From contig DVEG01000027.1 in the NCBI GenBank assembly GCA_015295835.1, forward strand, positions 62,001-126,000: a stretch of DNA of 64,000 bases, written 5' to 3'. Below, one piece after another: positions 7,619-17,671 of the stretch. The position numbers and the translations under genes are program-made. Position 1 is the first letter of the stretch. Each line of letters begins with the position of its first letter. The notes below the pieces were generated by a model that had not been told where the DNA came from, did not search any database, and saw nothing but the letters and a program-made list of their open reading frames with translations. This DNA comes from Oscillatoriaceae cyanobacterium M7585_C2015_266 (GTDB lineage: Bacteria > Cyanobacteriota > Cyanobacteriia > Cyanobacteriales > Oscillatoriaceae).

Positions 7619-9685
7619 TGAAGAAATAGACTCCCTCGCGGGCAATTCTTTAAGCAAAGGCAAGGTAAAGAAAAAAGTACTACCAACTCCGAGTTCGCTT
7701 TCCGCCCAGATACGCCCGCCGTGTTGTTGCACAATACTCCGACAAATCGCCAGCCCTAAACCTGTGCCGCCGTAGGAGCGAGCATCGGAAGTGTCTAATT
7801 GTTGAAAGCGTTCAAAAATTAGATCGAGTTTGTCTGAGGGAATGCCTCGCCCTTGATCTTTGATTTTAAAAATGATATATTCTTTGCTACATTCGGCAGA
7901 AAGCCAAACAGTAGCTCCGGGCGGGGAAAATTTGATAGCGTTGCTCAGCAAATTGGTTAAAGTTTGCAAAATGCGGTTGGGTTCGACGTAAAGGGCAGCC
8001 TCTACGGGCATAACAGAAAGGGTGATGTTGGCTTTGTGCGCTAGCGACTGTACGGAATTAATGGAGTGCTGCATTAAATCTGCTGCATTGCAAAATTGTT
8101 TTTTCAGGGTGAGGGAACCGGATTCGATACGTTCGAGCTCAAGAATGTCGTCGATAAGGTGTGCTAATCTTTCTGTGTTAGCGAGTGCAATCTCAAGCAT
8201 CCGTTGTACTTTTTCCGGGGAAGTTTTCAATAACCCTGAGGCTAACAATCCGATAGCAGCGCGAATAGAGGTGAGTGGTGTTAGCAATTCGTGACTCACC
8301 ATTGAAATAAACTCATCTTTCATTTTTTCTACTGCTTGGCGCTCGCTAATATCTTTGAAAACAACAACTGCTCCCGAAATCTGATTCTGTTCTCTTATGG
8401 GAGTGCTGACGTATTCGACAGGGAAACTTGTACCATCTTTCCGCCAAAATAAGCGATCGCTAATTTCATGTCTGAAACCTTCCTCAATAGAAATTTGGAT
8501 TGGGCATTGTTCTTTAGGGCAGCAGCGCCCAGGCGAAGACGACAAAACTTGCTGTTTACTTGGCTGGCAGGAAATCGCCGACATTGGCATACCAATTAAT
8601 TCCTCAATCGGATATCCCAACATTCTCGCTGCCGCTGGATTGACAAAAGTAATTTTCAAATCCTTATCTAACCCAAAAATACCTTCCCCTGCCGAATTAA
8701 GAATTAATTCGTTTTGATGGCTAAGCCGGGATAGAGCCTCCCAAGTACGCTTTTGTTCTTCTATCGCGGCTTGCAATTCTCGATTGGATGCCTCAACAGC
8801 TTTAGCATGAAACCGGGCTGTTTGCGCCAGATAAACAGCCAGCGCTAGTAACCATGCCGTCAGCAAACCTGCTATTAAAATAGCATTAGGTAACAGAGAC
8901 TGCTCTACTGCTAATAACTTGGGACTTGGCCAGATCTGCAAGCGCCAAATGATGCCATCCCATTGAATTTGGGTTTCCTGTTTTCTCTGAATTGATTTTT
9001 CTCGAAAGTGATGAGGCGTATTGTTGGGTTCGCGACGGTAGATTTCGTCTGCCCCCTCGAAAATCACAATTGAATAGTTTTGCCAGATTGTATTTTTGGC
9101 GAGCATTCTAGATACAATTGTTTCCAGGAGTCGCTCGGTGTCAAAAACGCCTACTATTAAGCCGCCAAACTTTTGATGTGGCAATAAGGGTACATAAACT
9201 TGAAATCCCTTATGACCTTGTGCTAATTTCAGGGTACTCGAAACTTTGACTAGGCGTTGGTTGGCAACAGGTTGTTGTGCTTGTCGCCAGATTGCTTCTG
9301 TGATATCTGGTTTGAGGATAGTATCGTGTTTTCCTGACGGCACGCTCCAACGCTCCCGAAATTCTGAATCTATCCATTTAATAGTTTGGTAACCTGGAAA
9401 GTCTTTGAGATAGTTATTAGCATCAGCTTCCCATTCTTCCTTGGGAGTGCCGCCCCTTTTATCCCAGCGCTCAGCCATGCGAATTAGTGCCTGGATGCGA
9501 GAGTTGATTTGCTCTGAAATCTGCTCGGCTATCCAGGCGGCATGTAATTGAGTTCTCCTATCAAGTTGAGCGGCTTGCTGTGCAATCAGCGCTTGTTGAA
9601 TGATTAGAGTTGCTATGGAGAGGCTACAGCCCACTAGAAAGGTAAAGCCTAGCCTGGAATAAGCATTCCCTTTTTGTAGCGCCAT
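7601..9685 (-). CDS. CHASE-PAS hybrid-type sensor histidine kinase
   Basis: A 694-residue membrane histidine kinase. Transmembrane helices at about 13-34 and 265-287 bracket an extracytoplasmic CHASE-type domain (about 40-255, with the F-P-G-Y-Q-x-I-x-W-I motif near 96-105). Then come a short linker coil, a PAS domain (about 324-450, carrying an extra cysteine cluster near 373-394), HisKA with S-H465-E-L-L-T-P, and HATPase_c with N-L-L-S-N-A-I-K-F, D-Q-G-R-G-I and G-T-G-L-G-L. No receiver domain is attached and no response regulator gene is adjacent. I prefer the ATG at 9685 because AGGTGA lies 7 nt upstream; an in-frame ATG at 9712 lacks a ribosome site. The ligand is unknown; the PAS cysteines could sense redox or metal, which is speculation. 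Confidence 0.9.
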   Translation of the reverse strand: MALQKGNAYSRLGFTFLVGCSLSIATLIIQQALIAQQAAQLDRRTQLHAAWIAEQISEQINSRIQALIRMAERWDKRGGTPKEEWEADANNYLKDFPGYQTIKWIDSEFRERWSVPSGKHDTILKPDITEAIWRQAQQPVANQRLVKVSSTLKLAQGHKGFQVYVPLLPHQKFGGLIVGVFDTERLLETIVSRMLAKNTIWQNYSIVIFEGADEIYRREPNNTPHHFREKSIQRKQETQIQWDGIIWRLQIWPSPKLLAVEQSLLPNAILIAGLLTAWLLALAVYLAQTARFHAKAVEASNRELQAAIEEQKRTWEALSRLSHQNELILNSAGEGIFGLDKDLKITFVNPAAARMLGYPIEELIGMPMSAISCQPSKQQVLSSSPGRCCPKEQCPIQISIEEGFRHEISDRLFWRKDGTSFPVEYVSTPIREQNQISGAVVVFKDISERQAVEKMKDEFISMVSHELLTPLTSIRAAIGLLASGLLKTSPEKVQRMLEIALANTERLAHLIDDILELERIESGSLTLKKQFCNAADLMQHSINSVQSLAHKANITLSVMPVEAALYVEPNRILQTLTNLLSNAIKFSPPGATVWLSAECSKEYIIFKIKDQGRGIPSDKLDLIFERFQQLDTSDARSYGGTGLGLAICRSIVQQHGGRIWAESELGVGSTFFFTLPLLKELPARESISSRNPAS

Positions 9686-9898
9686 GCACAATTCACCTGC
9701 AAGAATCACCATGAAGATTTGTTGCTGCTTTTATGTTATCTATTTTACCTAAAATTAGGTAACTATACTACTGCCCATATTGCTCAGACTTGAAGCCAGT
9801 AAAGCATTTTACTACTAGTAAAGTATAAAAATGGCGATCGCAAATTCTTAAACTTTAGTTATTCCCTAACCTTTTAAAGCCAATTCACCCTAACAGCT

Positions 9899-10706
9899 AT
9901 GAATGCCACAACGCCTCGTCTGCAACCCGCTTTACTACTCCAGAAACTTGCCTTTTATCTCGATGACACTGAAACCCCTGTAGGCAGAGCTGTTAATTGG
10001 ATTATTACCGGATTAGTTTTACTATCTTCAGTAATTTTTGTCATCCAAACCTACAATCTTCCGCTTTCAATACGACTAACGTTAGATGTTATCAATACCG
10101 GAATTTTAATCATTTTTGCTCTTGAGTATTTACTGCGCTTTTTGTATGCAGAAAAAAAGTTAAAATATTTCTTCAGTTTTTACTCTCTCCTTGATTTATT
10201 CGTTATTTTGCCTTTTTTATCGGCGCCATGTCAGCTTTTTAAGAATACTACGCTGGTTTAGAATTTTGCGACTACTTCGCTTTATTGAACAAAAACATCT
10301 CTGGGGTATTGACAGACGGAATTATCACTCGCATTTTATTTACATTATTTGCAATTATTTTTGTTTATTCTGGTTTAATATACCAAGTTGAACATTCTGT
10401 AAACACCGAAGCTTTCAGTACGTTTTTTGATGCCTTTTATTTTTCAGTAGTTACAATGACGACTGTCGGGGCGATGTTATCCCTGTTTCAGCAGGCGGGC
10501 GCTTGATGACAGTGCTAATGATTTTAACAGGAATTGCCCTAATTCCTTGGCAGCTTGGCGACTTGATAAAACACTTGGTTAAAACAGCAGAAGCCGATGA
10601 AAACCACAAAAAAATTCGCTGCTCTGGCTGTGGTTTATTATTGCATGATGCTGATGCAAATTACTGCAAAATATGCGGCACTCCTCTACACGACGACAAA
10701 TTATAA
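9899..10706 (+). pseudogene. Voltage-gated-type ion (K+) channel, broken by three frame disruptions
   Basis: Conceptual translation across frames gives a six-helix ion-transport channel. S1-S3 lie in frame from 9899. The frame then changes near 10222-10230, and the S4 segment F-L-R-I-L-R-W-F-R-I-L-R-L-L-R-F follows. A second change near 10300-10306 leads into S5 and the pore helix (S-V-V-T-M-T-T-V-G). A third change at about 10470 removes the Phe-Gly of the T-V-G-F-G-D selectivity filter; a 4-nt loss between GGG and GCGAT restores the alignment. The rest (V-x-P-V-S-A-G-G-R, S6, and a C-terminal zinc ribbon with C-x2-C...C-x2-C) continues in a third frame to 10706. The native channel would have conducted K+ or a similar cation in the cytoplasmic membrane. 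Confidence 0.85.
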
Positions 10707-10714
10707 CGCCATTT

Positions 10715-11881
10715 CTATTTGGTTTTATTGGCTAAAATTTGCTGATAAGCTTCGAGGGCACGAGTAGCGATCGCATCCCAATTATAATATTTTAAAGCAT
10801 ACTCTCGCGCATTCAAACCTCGCCGTTTTCTTTCAGCAGGATTTTGCAACGCCTCCCGTAACAAAGATGCAAGCGTTTGTATTTCTGCTTTTCCTACCCA
10901 ACCAGCCTCTGCCTCCTGCACTTCCTGCCAAATATATACACGCTCCGAAATTATTACAGGAATACCTGCCGCCATTGCTTCTGCTACCGCAATACCAAAA
11001 TTCTCATAATAAGATGGTAACACAAATACATCCGCCTGCCGCAGTAAACTCGCTTTCAATTCCCCACTTACAAAACCCGTTATTGTCGTGCAGCGCGCAA
11101 GCGGTGAGGCTTTTATACGCTCTTTAATTTTCGTCTCATATTCGTAATCTTGAGGATTGCTACCGGCTAATATAAAATGAAATTCTACTTTCTCAGTTAA
11201 CAGAATTTCTAGAGCAGGCAGTAATATATCTAATCCTTTTTTCGGTTCAATCCGAGACATAAACAACACCCGAGGAAAGGGAGGAAGAGATAATACTTCT
11301 CCAGTAGGCTCCGGGGGTAAACTCACACCCAAGGGGATGATTAAATCTTTTGTAGTAACTCCAAAGCGTTCAGAAATTTTCGCCTCTTGCTGACTGGTAA
11401 AATGAATCGCCGCCGCACCTGCTAAATTAGCCCGCTCAAATAATGTTGTATAAAGACGTTTTAACTGTTTTTTCTTCTGTAAATCGGCAGGATCAAGAGT
11501 GCCTAGCGGGCGTAAAATATAAGGAAGACAACGCCAGCGCGCGAGCGCAGCGGCTGCCGTACTCACCGGTGAAAATAAAGCGTGAATATGCGCTAAATCA
11601 AACTCATGCGCGTGCCAATACAACCACCGCAGCAAATCAAAAGAGAATTTATAACGCCGAAATGGAAAACAACGAAAATAGCGAATCTGATAGCCATCTT
11701 GCATCACTGGTTGATTTAGTGGTACGTCTAGTGGCGGTTGCCCGAAATCTCCATTTGAGTCTGTGGTTAATACTGTTACTTCTACTCCTTTTGCTGCTAG
11801 CGCTGCCGAAAAACCCAGCACCATTTGACTTGGACCACCGTAAACTAGAGATATTGAAGGTACAATTTGAAGAATTTTCAT
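10715..11881 (-). CDS. hpsP: GT4-family glycosyltransferase, HpsP-like
   Basis: A 388-residue GT-B glycosyltransferase. The N-terminal domain starts M-K-I-L-Q-I-V-P-S with G-G-P-S-Q at 15-19. The C-terminal domain has R-x-E-P-K-K-G near 212 and the E-A-M-A-A-G-I-P-V-I nucleotide-sugar loop. The sequence style and the neighbours (O-antigen ligase-like, GT2, GT4, GT4 in this order) match the hpsL-N-O-P genes for the hormogonium polysaccharide that supports gliding in Nostoc. It is last in the minus-strand run, 5 bp after hpsO, and converges on the channel pseudogene with 8 bp between. The symbol rests on recollection of the family plus gene order. Confidence 0.8.
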   Translation of the reverse strand: MKILQIVPSISLVYGGPSQMVLGFSAALAAKGVEVTVLTTDSNGDFGQPPLDVPLNQPVMQDGYQIRYFRCFPFRRYKFSFDLLRWLYWHAHEFDLAHIHALFSPVSTAAAALARWRCLPYILRPLGTLDPADLQKKKQLKRLYTTLFERANLAGAAAIHFTSQQEAKISERFGVTTKDLIIPLGVSLPPEPTGEVLSLPPFPRVLFMSRIEPKKGLDILLPALEILLTEKVEFHFILAGSNPQDYEYETKIKERIKASPLARCTTITGFVSGELKASLLRQADVFVLPSYYENFGIAVAEAMAAGIPVIISERVYIWQEVQEAEAGWVGKAEIQTLASLLREALQNPAERKRRGLNAREYALKYYNWDAIATRALEAYQQILANKTK

Positions 11882-11886
11882 ATTTT

Positions 11887-13056
11887 TTAGATAATAAGTT
11901 GTTTATAAAAATCTAATAACTGCCGAGCTAAAGCTTTATTTGTATAAAGAGCGATCACTCTTTCCCTGCCCCGCTCAGCCAGACTCTTTGCTAATTCTGG
12001 CTCTTCCATTACTCGCATTAGACAATCGCGCAGCGCTTCCGCATTTCCCTCTGGAAATATCAAGCCCGCATCTTTGATAACATTCGGAATTTCTCCGGAA
12101 TCCGAGCCAATCACTGGCACTCGACATGCCATTGCTTCAATTAAAACGTGCCCAAATTGCTCTTTCCAACCTACAGCTGTCAGGGTTTTAAATTTGGTGC
12201 TTGTTTGAGAAGGCAATACTAAAACGTTCATCAAATTGATATATTTGTAAACTTGATCGTGCGGTACACTTTCTACCCAAATCAGGCGCTCTGTCAATCC
12301 TTCTCTTTCCGCCCAATCTGTTAAAGTTTGTTGTAGCGCGCCGCGCCCTAATAACAACCATTTCCAGGGGTGTTTTCGCAAAAGTGCTAGGGCTTTTGCT
12401 AGGGTTAGCAATCCTTTTTCCTCGACAAATCGCCCCACAAATCCTACAATAAAGTCATTTGAATTAATGCCTAGTTTCTCGCGCAATTCCGGCTGTGGTT
12501 GCGGGCGAAATAATTCTTCGTCTACCCCTAATTGTGGCATGACTTTGATTAAACCTTTGTATCCCCGCTGTCGGAGGATTTCTGCGCCCTCCTGATTTCC
12601 TGCGATAATTCCGTCAGTGTGGTGGAGGTTGTATGCTTCTAACCAAGAAATTGGGGGTTTTAAATTATAGGGCAAATTCCACCAAGTAAAAAATACATTT
12701 TTTGCTTTTAATCTTAAGATTTTATTAATAGTTATTAACTGGGCATAGGCAAGCGATCGCGATCCTTGCTCTACTTGGATAATCTGTGGGCGAAATTGCC
12801 ATAGTAATCCTATTAAATCTGCTCCAAAAGTTAACAACCCTTGATTGTTATCGCTAAAATTAGAAATCGGCACTACCTGAAATGAATCTTCTTTTATAAA
12901 TTTCGTTTCGATAATTTTATTTTGTATTCCCCCCGGTTTCCATCGACGCGGCACTACAATTGTTACTTCTATTCCCGATTCTAAAGCTGTTAGAGCTCGC
13001 AGTTTTTGACGGTTAATATCTACGATATAGGTGTGACTTGCTACTAGGATTTTCAT
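11887..13056 (-). CDS. hpsO: GT4-family glycosyltransferase, HpsO-like
   Basis: About 389 residues, GT-B fold. It has V-G-R-F-V-E-E-K-G in the second domain and the E-A-M-A-C-R-V-P-V-I-G-S-D-S-G-E-I-P donor-binding loop near the C-terminus. The N-terminus (K-I-L-V-A-S-H-T-Y-I-V-D) fits HpsO of hormogonium polysaccharide loci. I take the ATG at 13056; a TTG at 13062 is an in-frame alternative. Either start overlaps the 3' end of hpsN by 44-50 nt, which indicates tight translational coupling. Cytoplasmic; donor and acceptor sugars unknown. Confidence 0.8.
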   Translation of the reverse strand: MKILVASHTYIVDINRQKLRALTALESGIEVTIVVPRRWKPGGIQNKIIETKFIKEDSFQVVPISNFSDNNQGLLTFGADLIGLLWQFRPQIIQVEQGSRSLAYAQLITINKILRLKAKNVFFTWWNLPYNLKPPISWLEAYNLHHTDGIIAGNQEGAEILRQRGYKGLIKVMPQLGVDEELFRPQPQPELREKLGINSNDFIVGFVGRFVEEKGLLTLAKALALLRKHPWKWLLLGRGALQQTLTDWAEREGLTERLIWVESVPHDQVYKYINLMNVLVLPSQTSTKFKTLTAVGWKEQFGHVLIEAMACRVPVIGSDSGEIPNVIKDAGLIFPEGNAEALRDCLMRVMEEPELAKSLAERGRERVIALYTNKALARQLLDFYKQLII

Positions 13057-14029
13057 TTTCAATATCTAATCTTGTGTAAATTTGTCCATCCTCCCAAATG
13101 GATTGAATTAAAGTAGCGATCGCTTTCACAAAACCGAGTATGTAAAAAAGCGAGCGCGCCAATGTTTTTATTGGTGAACCGCTTTTATTACATGGAGGGT
13201 GCCCCAACACTTGACAGTCAAACAGCCGCGCAAATAATCTTATACATTGGTAGGGAGTTAAATTTTTAAACCCCATAAAAAAGTGATTGTGATAGAGAGT
13301 AATCTGATATTCAGGCGAGCGCGTACTAATATCGTGACAGCCTCCCGTTTCTTCCCCCAAGTGAATCAAATAAGCTTCTGGAGCATACCATATTATATAA
13401 CCAGTTTTGCGAAACTGCAAGCAAAAATCAGATTCTTCTCGCACTGCACTACCCTTGAAACGTTCATCAAATCTCAAACCATATTCACTAAACACCTGAC
13501 GACGAAACGACATATTACAGCCCCTTGCTGACAAAACTTGCTGGGGTTTTACGGTATGCACCAAATCAATATAATACCAAGCAATACCTGGATCCATTGC
13601 CTCTGGCGGTAGCTCGTCAATGGTAAAATTTTCTTCAGAATTTGCTAATTTCATACGATCTAATACTCGCCCTGCCACTGCTCCCACTTGCGGTTTTTCT
13701 AAATAATTCCGCGCGTGGGCAGCTAAAAATCCAGCAGGCAATTGCACATCATCATCGATAAATAGAATAATTTCTCCTGCTGCGCGGCGCACACCATAAT
13801 TTCTGGCTCCTGGTAAATTTGCCCAATTAACCCGAAACCACTTAATTTTTCCTGCTGCTGCCAGATTTTCCAAAAATTGCTGAGTTTCTGGCTCATGTTT
13901 AGCAGTTTGATCCACTACTATTACTTCAAAATTGGGATACTCTTGTTTGAGAATATCTGTTAGCGTATCCCGCAGTGGCTCTTCTCGATTGTAAGTAGGT
14001 ATAATTACAGAAATTAAAGGCTCATTCAT
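13013..14029 (-). CDS. hpsN: GT2-family glycosyltransferase, HpsN-like
   Basis: A 338-residue inverting GT-A enzyme. It has S-V-I-I-P-T-Y-N-R-E at 7-16, the metal-binding D92-D93-D94, and the acceptor region R-G-C-N-M-S-F-R-R near 190 followed by E-E-S-D-F-C (E-D-type catalytic motif). It matches HpsN of the hormogonium polysaccharide cluster in sequence style and position. Its start overlaps the hpsL stop by 4 nt and its end overlaps hpsO. No membrane helix is obvious apart from a hydrophobic patch near the C-terminus. Confidence 0.82.
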   Translation of the reverse strand: MNEPLISVIIPTYNREEPLRDTLTDILKQEYPNFEVIVVDQTAKHEPETQQFLENLAAAGKIKWFRVNWANLPGARNYGVRRAAGEIILFIDDDVQLPAGFLAAHARNYLEKPQVGAVAGRVLDRMKLANSEENFTIDELPPEAMDPGIAWYYIDLVHTVKPQQVLSARGCNMSFRRQVFSEYGLRFDERFKGSAVREESDFCLQFRKTGYIIWYAPEAYLIHLGEETGGCHDISTRSPEYQITLYHNHFFMGFKNLTPYQCIRLFARLFDCQVLGHPPCNKSGSPIKTLARSLFYILGFVKAIATLIQSIWEDGQIYTRLDIENENPSSKSHLYRRY

Positions 14030-15726
14030 GTTTTTATATTCTTCAAATAGCGTTTTTTGGGGAGAGTTTGATTTTTGATATCGATATTTTCTTCCTCCTG
14101 GAGTTCAATTTGTGGTAATTTGAGGAGTACCCCAGCAAAAAACCAGTAATAAACAGCCACTGGATCGGTATCTAAAGGATACCAATATGGGTTGTAACTG
14201 ATAAATAAAATAAACAACCAAAAACTAGCGGCAAAACTGCGTAAATGTGGCTCGCGCAATTTCTGATAAGCTTTGAAAGTAACAATAGTCAAAGATGTAA
14301 CGAAAATCAAAAAACCAGCTAGCCCAAGGGGTCCTATTTCGTAGAATACTTTTGGAAACCAAGTTTCGATGAGCAGCGTTTCACCAAACATACGGGCAGA
14401 GTTGGTGGCTCTGCCGATACCTTTTCCTAGTAAACCAGTTTGCCCTGCTGCGGTAAATTGTACCTGATTGAGAATAAATTCAATAGGTGGTGATGCCTGC
14501 CAACGAGCGATAAAGCTTTCAACTCGCTTTTGAATGACATCGGGAAATCTTACCATAGCGATCGCGATAATAATTCCGATTCCCCCTACTATAGGCAGAA
14601 ACCGTTTCCAGTTAGCAAATTGCCCAGTGAATACTAGCAGTACGACAATACAGATAGGAACGACAACTAAAGCGATTCTTTGACCGCAAATAATAGCATT
14701 TATAACCACAGATGCTAGAGCAGCAAAACTTGCAATTTGCCAAGGCAGTGAAGGCTCGCCGAAAGACGAAGCAAAAGTTAAAAAAGTATTTGATAACAAG
14801 AACCAAGCCCAGTGCCAGGGAGAGACAAAAGTACCGGGCAAACGAATCATATTAACTTGCGGGCTGAAAGCAAGAGAGCCGCCGACAAGACATCTAGCGT
14901 TTAGGCTTGCTTTGAATAATTCTGCTCCTGATAAATAGCGAGTTCCGGCACAGCGCCCGGTTAACAATAAGAAATACTGTAACAAACCCAATCCACAACA
15001 AATTAGGGCTAAAACTACGTGTAGACGCGTCAAAAAGAGAAATTCTTTTTTATTGCGGATTAGGTAATAAGCACAAGTAATTAAGGGAATATATCCCATG
15101 AAAACTTTTAATCCTAATAATCCTAGTGCCAGGGGCAATTTATCTCTACAAATCATGCCACTGCCGTTATCGGGCAGACTAGAGCAAGCGGGAGCGAATT
15201 GCTGAATGCCGTTGACAAATATTAATGTCAGGATACAAACTGCTAGTAAAAGGTAGAGTGGTTGTTTGAGTTCTTTGGCAATTATCAGGGGCAACCGTTG
15301 TTTTTTTAAATCTTGTACCAGTGCGATGAGGGCTGGAAAGTAGAAAGCATCTTTGGCGAGCTGAAACAGTGCATTTCCTTTACCAATCGTATAGGTAACA
15401 GTACCGGATATAGGCATGTAGATGAGAAAAAACCACAGTGCCTGTCGCGGATATTTATAGGAGAGAATCAGGGCAAGCAAACCACCGCCACCGGCAATGG
15501 CAAGTTGTGGTTTTTTGAGTAAAAAAAACAAACAAGCGATCGCTAAAGAAGCAGCGCCTGTTGGAATTAGTACTTTTATTATTTCTTTGCGTTCCCGCGC
15601 TGCTTGTTTTTTTTGCGCTTGTTTTTCTTTTTTGCTGACAGTTTTGCTGACTGATGGAGACTCTACAGTTGCTTGTTTTTTGGATTTGTTAAATCTGCGC
15701 TCTGATTTTGTTTTTAGTTTGCGCAT
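14026..15726 (-). CDS. hpsL: O-antigen ligase/polymerase-like membrane protein, HpsL-like
   Basis: A 566-residue polytopic membrane protein. It begins with a very basic cytoplasmic segment (residues 1-47, mostly K/R/Q) followed by about 12 hydrophobic helices. A long loop with G-T-F-V-S-P-W-H-W near residue 300 and a second loop near 410-450 resemble the Wzy/WaaL (O-antigen ligase) fold. The basic N-terminus, the cysteine pairs in the loops and the following hpsN-O-P genes point to HpsL of the hormogonium polysaccharide locus. The likely role is polymerisation or ligation of lipid-linked repeat units at the outer face of the inner membrane. It is first in the operon; a hairpin at 15851-15885 separates it from glmM upstream. 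Confidence 0.8.
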   Translation of the reverse strand: MRKLKTKSERRFNKSKKQATVESPSVSKTVSKKEKQAQKKQAARERKEIIKVLIPTGAASLAIACLFFLLKKPQLAIAGGGGLLALILSYKYPRQALWFFLIYMPISGTVTYTIGKGNALFQLAKDAFYFPALIALVQDLKKQRLPLIIAKELKQPLYLLLAVCILTLIFVNGIQQFAPACSSLPDNGSGMICRDKLPLALGLLGLKVFMGYIPLITCAYYLIRNKKEFLFLTRLHVVLALICCGLGLLQYFLLLTGRCAGTRYLSGAELFKASLNARCLVGGSLAFSPQVNMIRLPGTFVSPWHWAWFLLSNTFLTFASSFGEPSLPWQIASFAALASVVINAIICGQRIALVVVPICIVVLLVFTGQFANWKRFLPIVGGIGIIIAIAMVRFPDVIQKRVESFIARWQASPPIEFILNQVQFTAAGQTGLLGKGIGRATNSARMFGETLLIETWFPKVFYEIGPLGLAGFLIFVTSLTIVTFKAYQKLREPHLRSFAASFWLFILFISYNPYWYPLDTDPVAVYYWFFAGVLLKLPQIELQEEENIDIKNQTLPKKRYLKNIKT

Positions 15727-15850
15727 AGCAGGATATTTAAAATTTTAGTAAAAAGCCCTTACCTGTAAATTCCCCTGATATAATTTAGTCATTGTCGAGA
15801 GCTTTACTTCATGTTATAGCATCATAAGAAGCATCACCACCAAAAATAAT

Positions 15851-15885
15851 AAGTGAGAAAATCGGTTTTCCCGATCATCTCACTT
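15851..15885 (-). terminator. Hairpin terminator downstream of glmM
   Basis: Outer arms AAGTGAG (15851-15857) and CTCACTT (15879-15885) and inner arms ATCGG (15861-15865) and CCGAT (15871-15875). On the minus strand the hairpin is followed by ATTATTTTT. It lies 48 bp past the glmM stop and ahead of hpsL, so it probably separates the two transcription units. Confidence 0.65.
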
Positions 15886-15932
15886 TAAGTTAAAAAGTAT
15901 TAAGTGAGAAAATAAAGTTTTTTAGCAAATAA

Positions 15933-17435
15933 TTAGGCGGCCAGATGTTGCTGAATAGTTTGCACCAGATAGTCTGTCCAATAGGAAGCGACATTGAGAC
16001 TAGAGGCTTCAACCATAACGCGGATGAGCGGTTCCGTACCGGAGGCGCGGACTAAAACCCTACCGGAGTCACCCATATCGATTTTAGCTTTAGCGATCGC
16101 CAATTGCACAGGTTCACAAGATTGCCAGTTATTGCGGCGAGCGGGATCTTCGACACGCACATTTCGCAGCAATTGAGGATAACTCCTGAAACTGCCATCC
16201 ACCAACTCTGCCAGCCCCATGCCACTCATCTTCACCAGAGCCGCCAAATGCAGAGCCGTCATCAAACCATCTCCAGTCACACCATAGTGACGACATAAAA
16301 TATGACCGGATTGTTCACCCCCTAGCATTGAGCCAGAGCGTACCATTTCCGCCTGAACGTACTGATCCCCCACAGGGGTACGCAAAATTTGTCCGCCTAA
16401 TTGTTTCCAAGCCAGTTCAAAGCCCAGATTAGCCATCACCGTTGCCACAATCAAATCACCGGGCAATTGTTGTGACTGGCGCAGTTTTCGCCCCCACAGA
16501 TAGAGAATATAATCGCCATCTACCGTTCGGCCTTGGCCATCCACAGCCAAAACCCGATCGGCATCACCGTCGAAGGCAAAACCCATATCGGCACCGTGGA
16601 GTTTGACAGCAGCTTGTAGAGGTTCGAGGTGAGTAGAGCCGCAACCGACATTAATGCGATCGCCATCAGGGTAATCATGCAAACAAATCACCTCAGCACC
16701 CATCGCTCTAAAAACTGCTGGTGCTAGATTAACAGCCGCTCCCCAAGCCAAATCTAAAACAACGCGCATTCCTGTAAGCACTTCTGGCTGCAAGGGCTGC
16801 TGCAGAGATGCTGCATATTCCCTCACCAACTCAGGGCGATTATAGTGCCGCCCCCAATTACTACATGGAGCAATTAAATCTGAAAGTTGATTTACGCCAT
16901 TTGCCCCTGCTCGCAAATTTGTTTCAATTTCCGCTTGCAAAGCCGAAGACAACTTAGCACCATCTGCACCAAAAAATTTAATCCCATTATCTTCTGGCGG
17001 ATTATGCGACGCCGAGATCATTACTCCCCCGATAGCCTCTGAAGCGCTAGTTAGATAGGCAACACAGGGAGTTGGGCACAAACCCAAATTCCACACTTCC
17101 AGCCCCGCTGCTGTCAAACCAGCAGATATAGCCATTGCCAGCATATCACTGGAGTTTCTAGAATCCTGTCCTATGAGAATGGGGCCAGAATTGACCGAAT
17201 TTGCTTTCAGCACTTGCCCTGCCCAGAAACCAACTTGTAGAGCCAAAGGGGCACTGAGAATATCTCCTACTCGTCCACGAATCCCGTCTGTTCCAAAAAG
17301 TGGCGTTTTTGGTAGGTTAAGAGTATTCCAAGCACTAATATTCATTTGATTGCCAGAGTGTGTAGAACCCTGTATCGAAGACATTTGGGGATTCAACGCT
17401 CCAAAACCCTGAGTCTGGGCGGGTGTTGTCACCAT
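15933..17435 (-). CDS. glmM: Phosphoglucosamine mutase
   Basis: Converts glucosamine-6-phosphate to glucosamine-1-phosphate on the route to UDP-GlcNAc. F-G-T-D-G-I-R-G is near 47-54, the phosphoserine loop S-A-S143-H-N-P-P-E-D-N-G is at 141-151, the Mg-binding D-G-D-A-D-R is at 289-294, and the phosphate-binding R-x-S-G-T-E-P lies near the C-terminus. I chose the ATG at 17435 (500 residues) because GGAGTGA lies 8 nt upstream; the frame is open to 17513 without a better site. An N-terminal extension of about 45 residues before the domain is Gln/Ser/Asn-rich. It supplies UDP-GlcNAc for peptidoglycan and potentially for the GT41 enzymes in this window. Confidence 0.93.
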   Translation of the reverse strand: MVTTPAQTQGFGALNPQMSSIQGSTHSGNQMNISAWNTLNLPKTPLFGTDGIRGRVGDILSAPLALQVGFWAGQVLKANSVNSGPILIGQDSRNSSDMLAMAISAGLTAAGLEVWNLGLCPTPCVAYLTSASEAIGGVMISASHNPPEDNGIKFFGADGAKLSSALQAEIETNLRAGANGVNQLSDLIAPCSNWGRHYNRPELVREYAASLQQPLQPEVLTGMRVVLDLAWGAAVNLAPAVFRAMGAEVICLHDYPDGDRINVGCGSTHLEPLQAAVKLHGADMGFAFDGDADRVLAVDGQGRTVDGDYILYLWGRKLRQSQQLPGDLIVATVMANLGFELAWKQLGGQILRTPVGDQYVQAEMVRSGSMLGGEQSGHILCRHYGVTGDGLMTALHLAALVKMSGMGLAELVDGSFRSYPQLLRNVRVEDPARRNNWQSCEPVQLAIAKAKIDMGDSGRVLVRASGTEPLIRVMVEASSLNVASYWTDYLVQTIQQHLAA

Positions 17436-17671
17436 AAATTTATTCACTCCACACATCACACGCTTACAGTGGAGAATAGCATCTCCTTGAGTTTTTCCAC
17501 TTACCTTCACCAAGCTTGAAATTCCGGAGCGATTTGCCGGAAGAGCGGCAGGGTAGGGGGTAGGGGGAATCCAGTTCTCCGCTATTTTTCTATCAGTCTT
17601 TTAAAACAGCGCACAGGAGTTTCTTTTATTTTTTCCTCTCTTTTCCACGCTAAAAGAGGGGGGTTTGGTTT

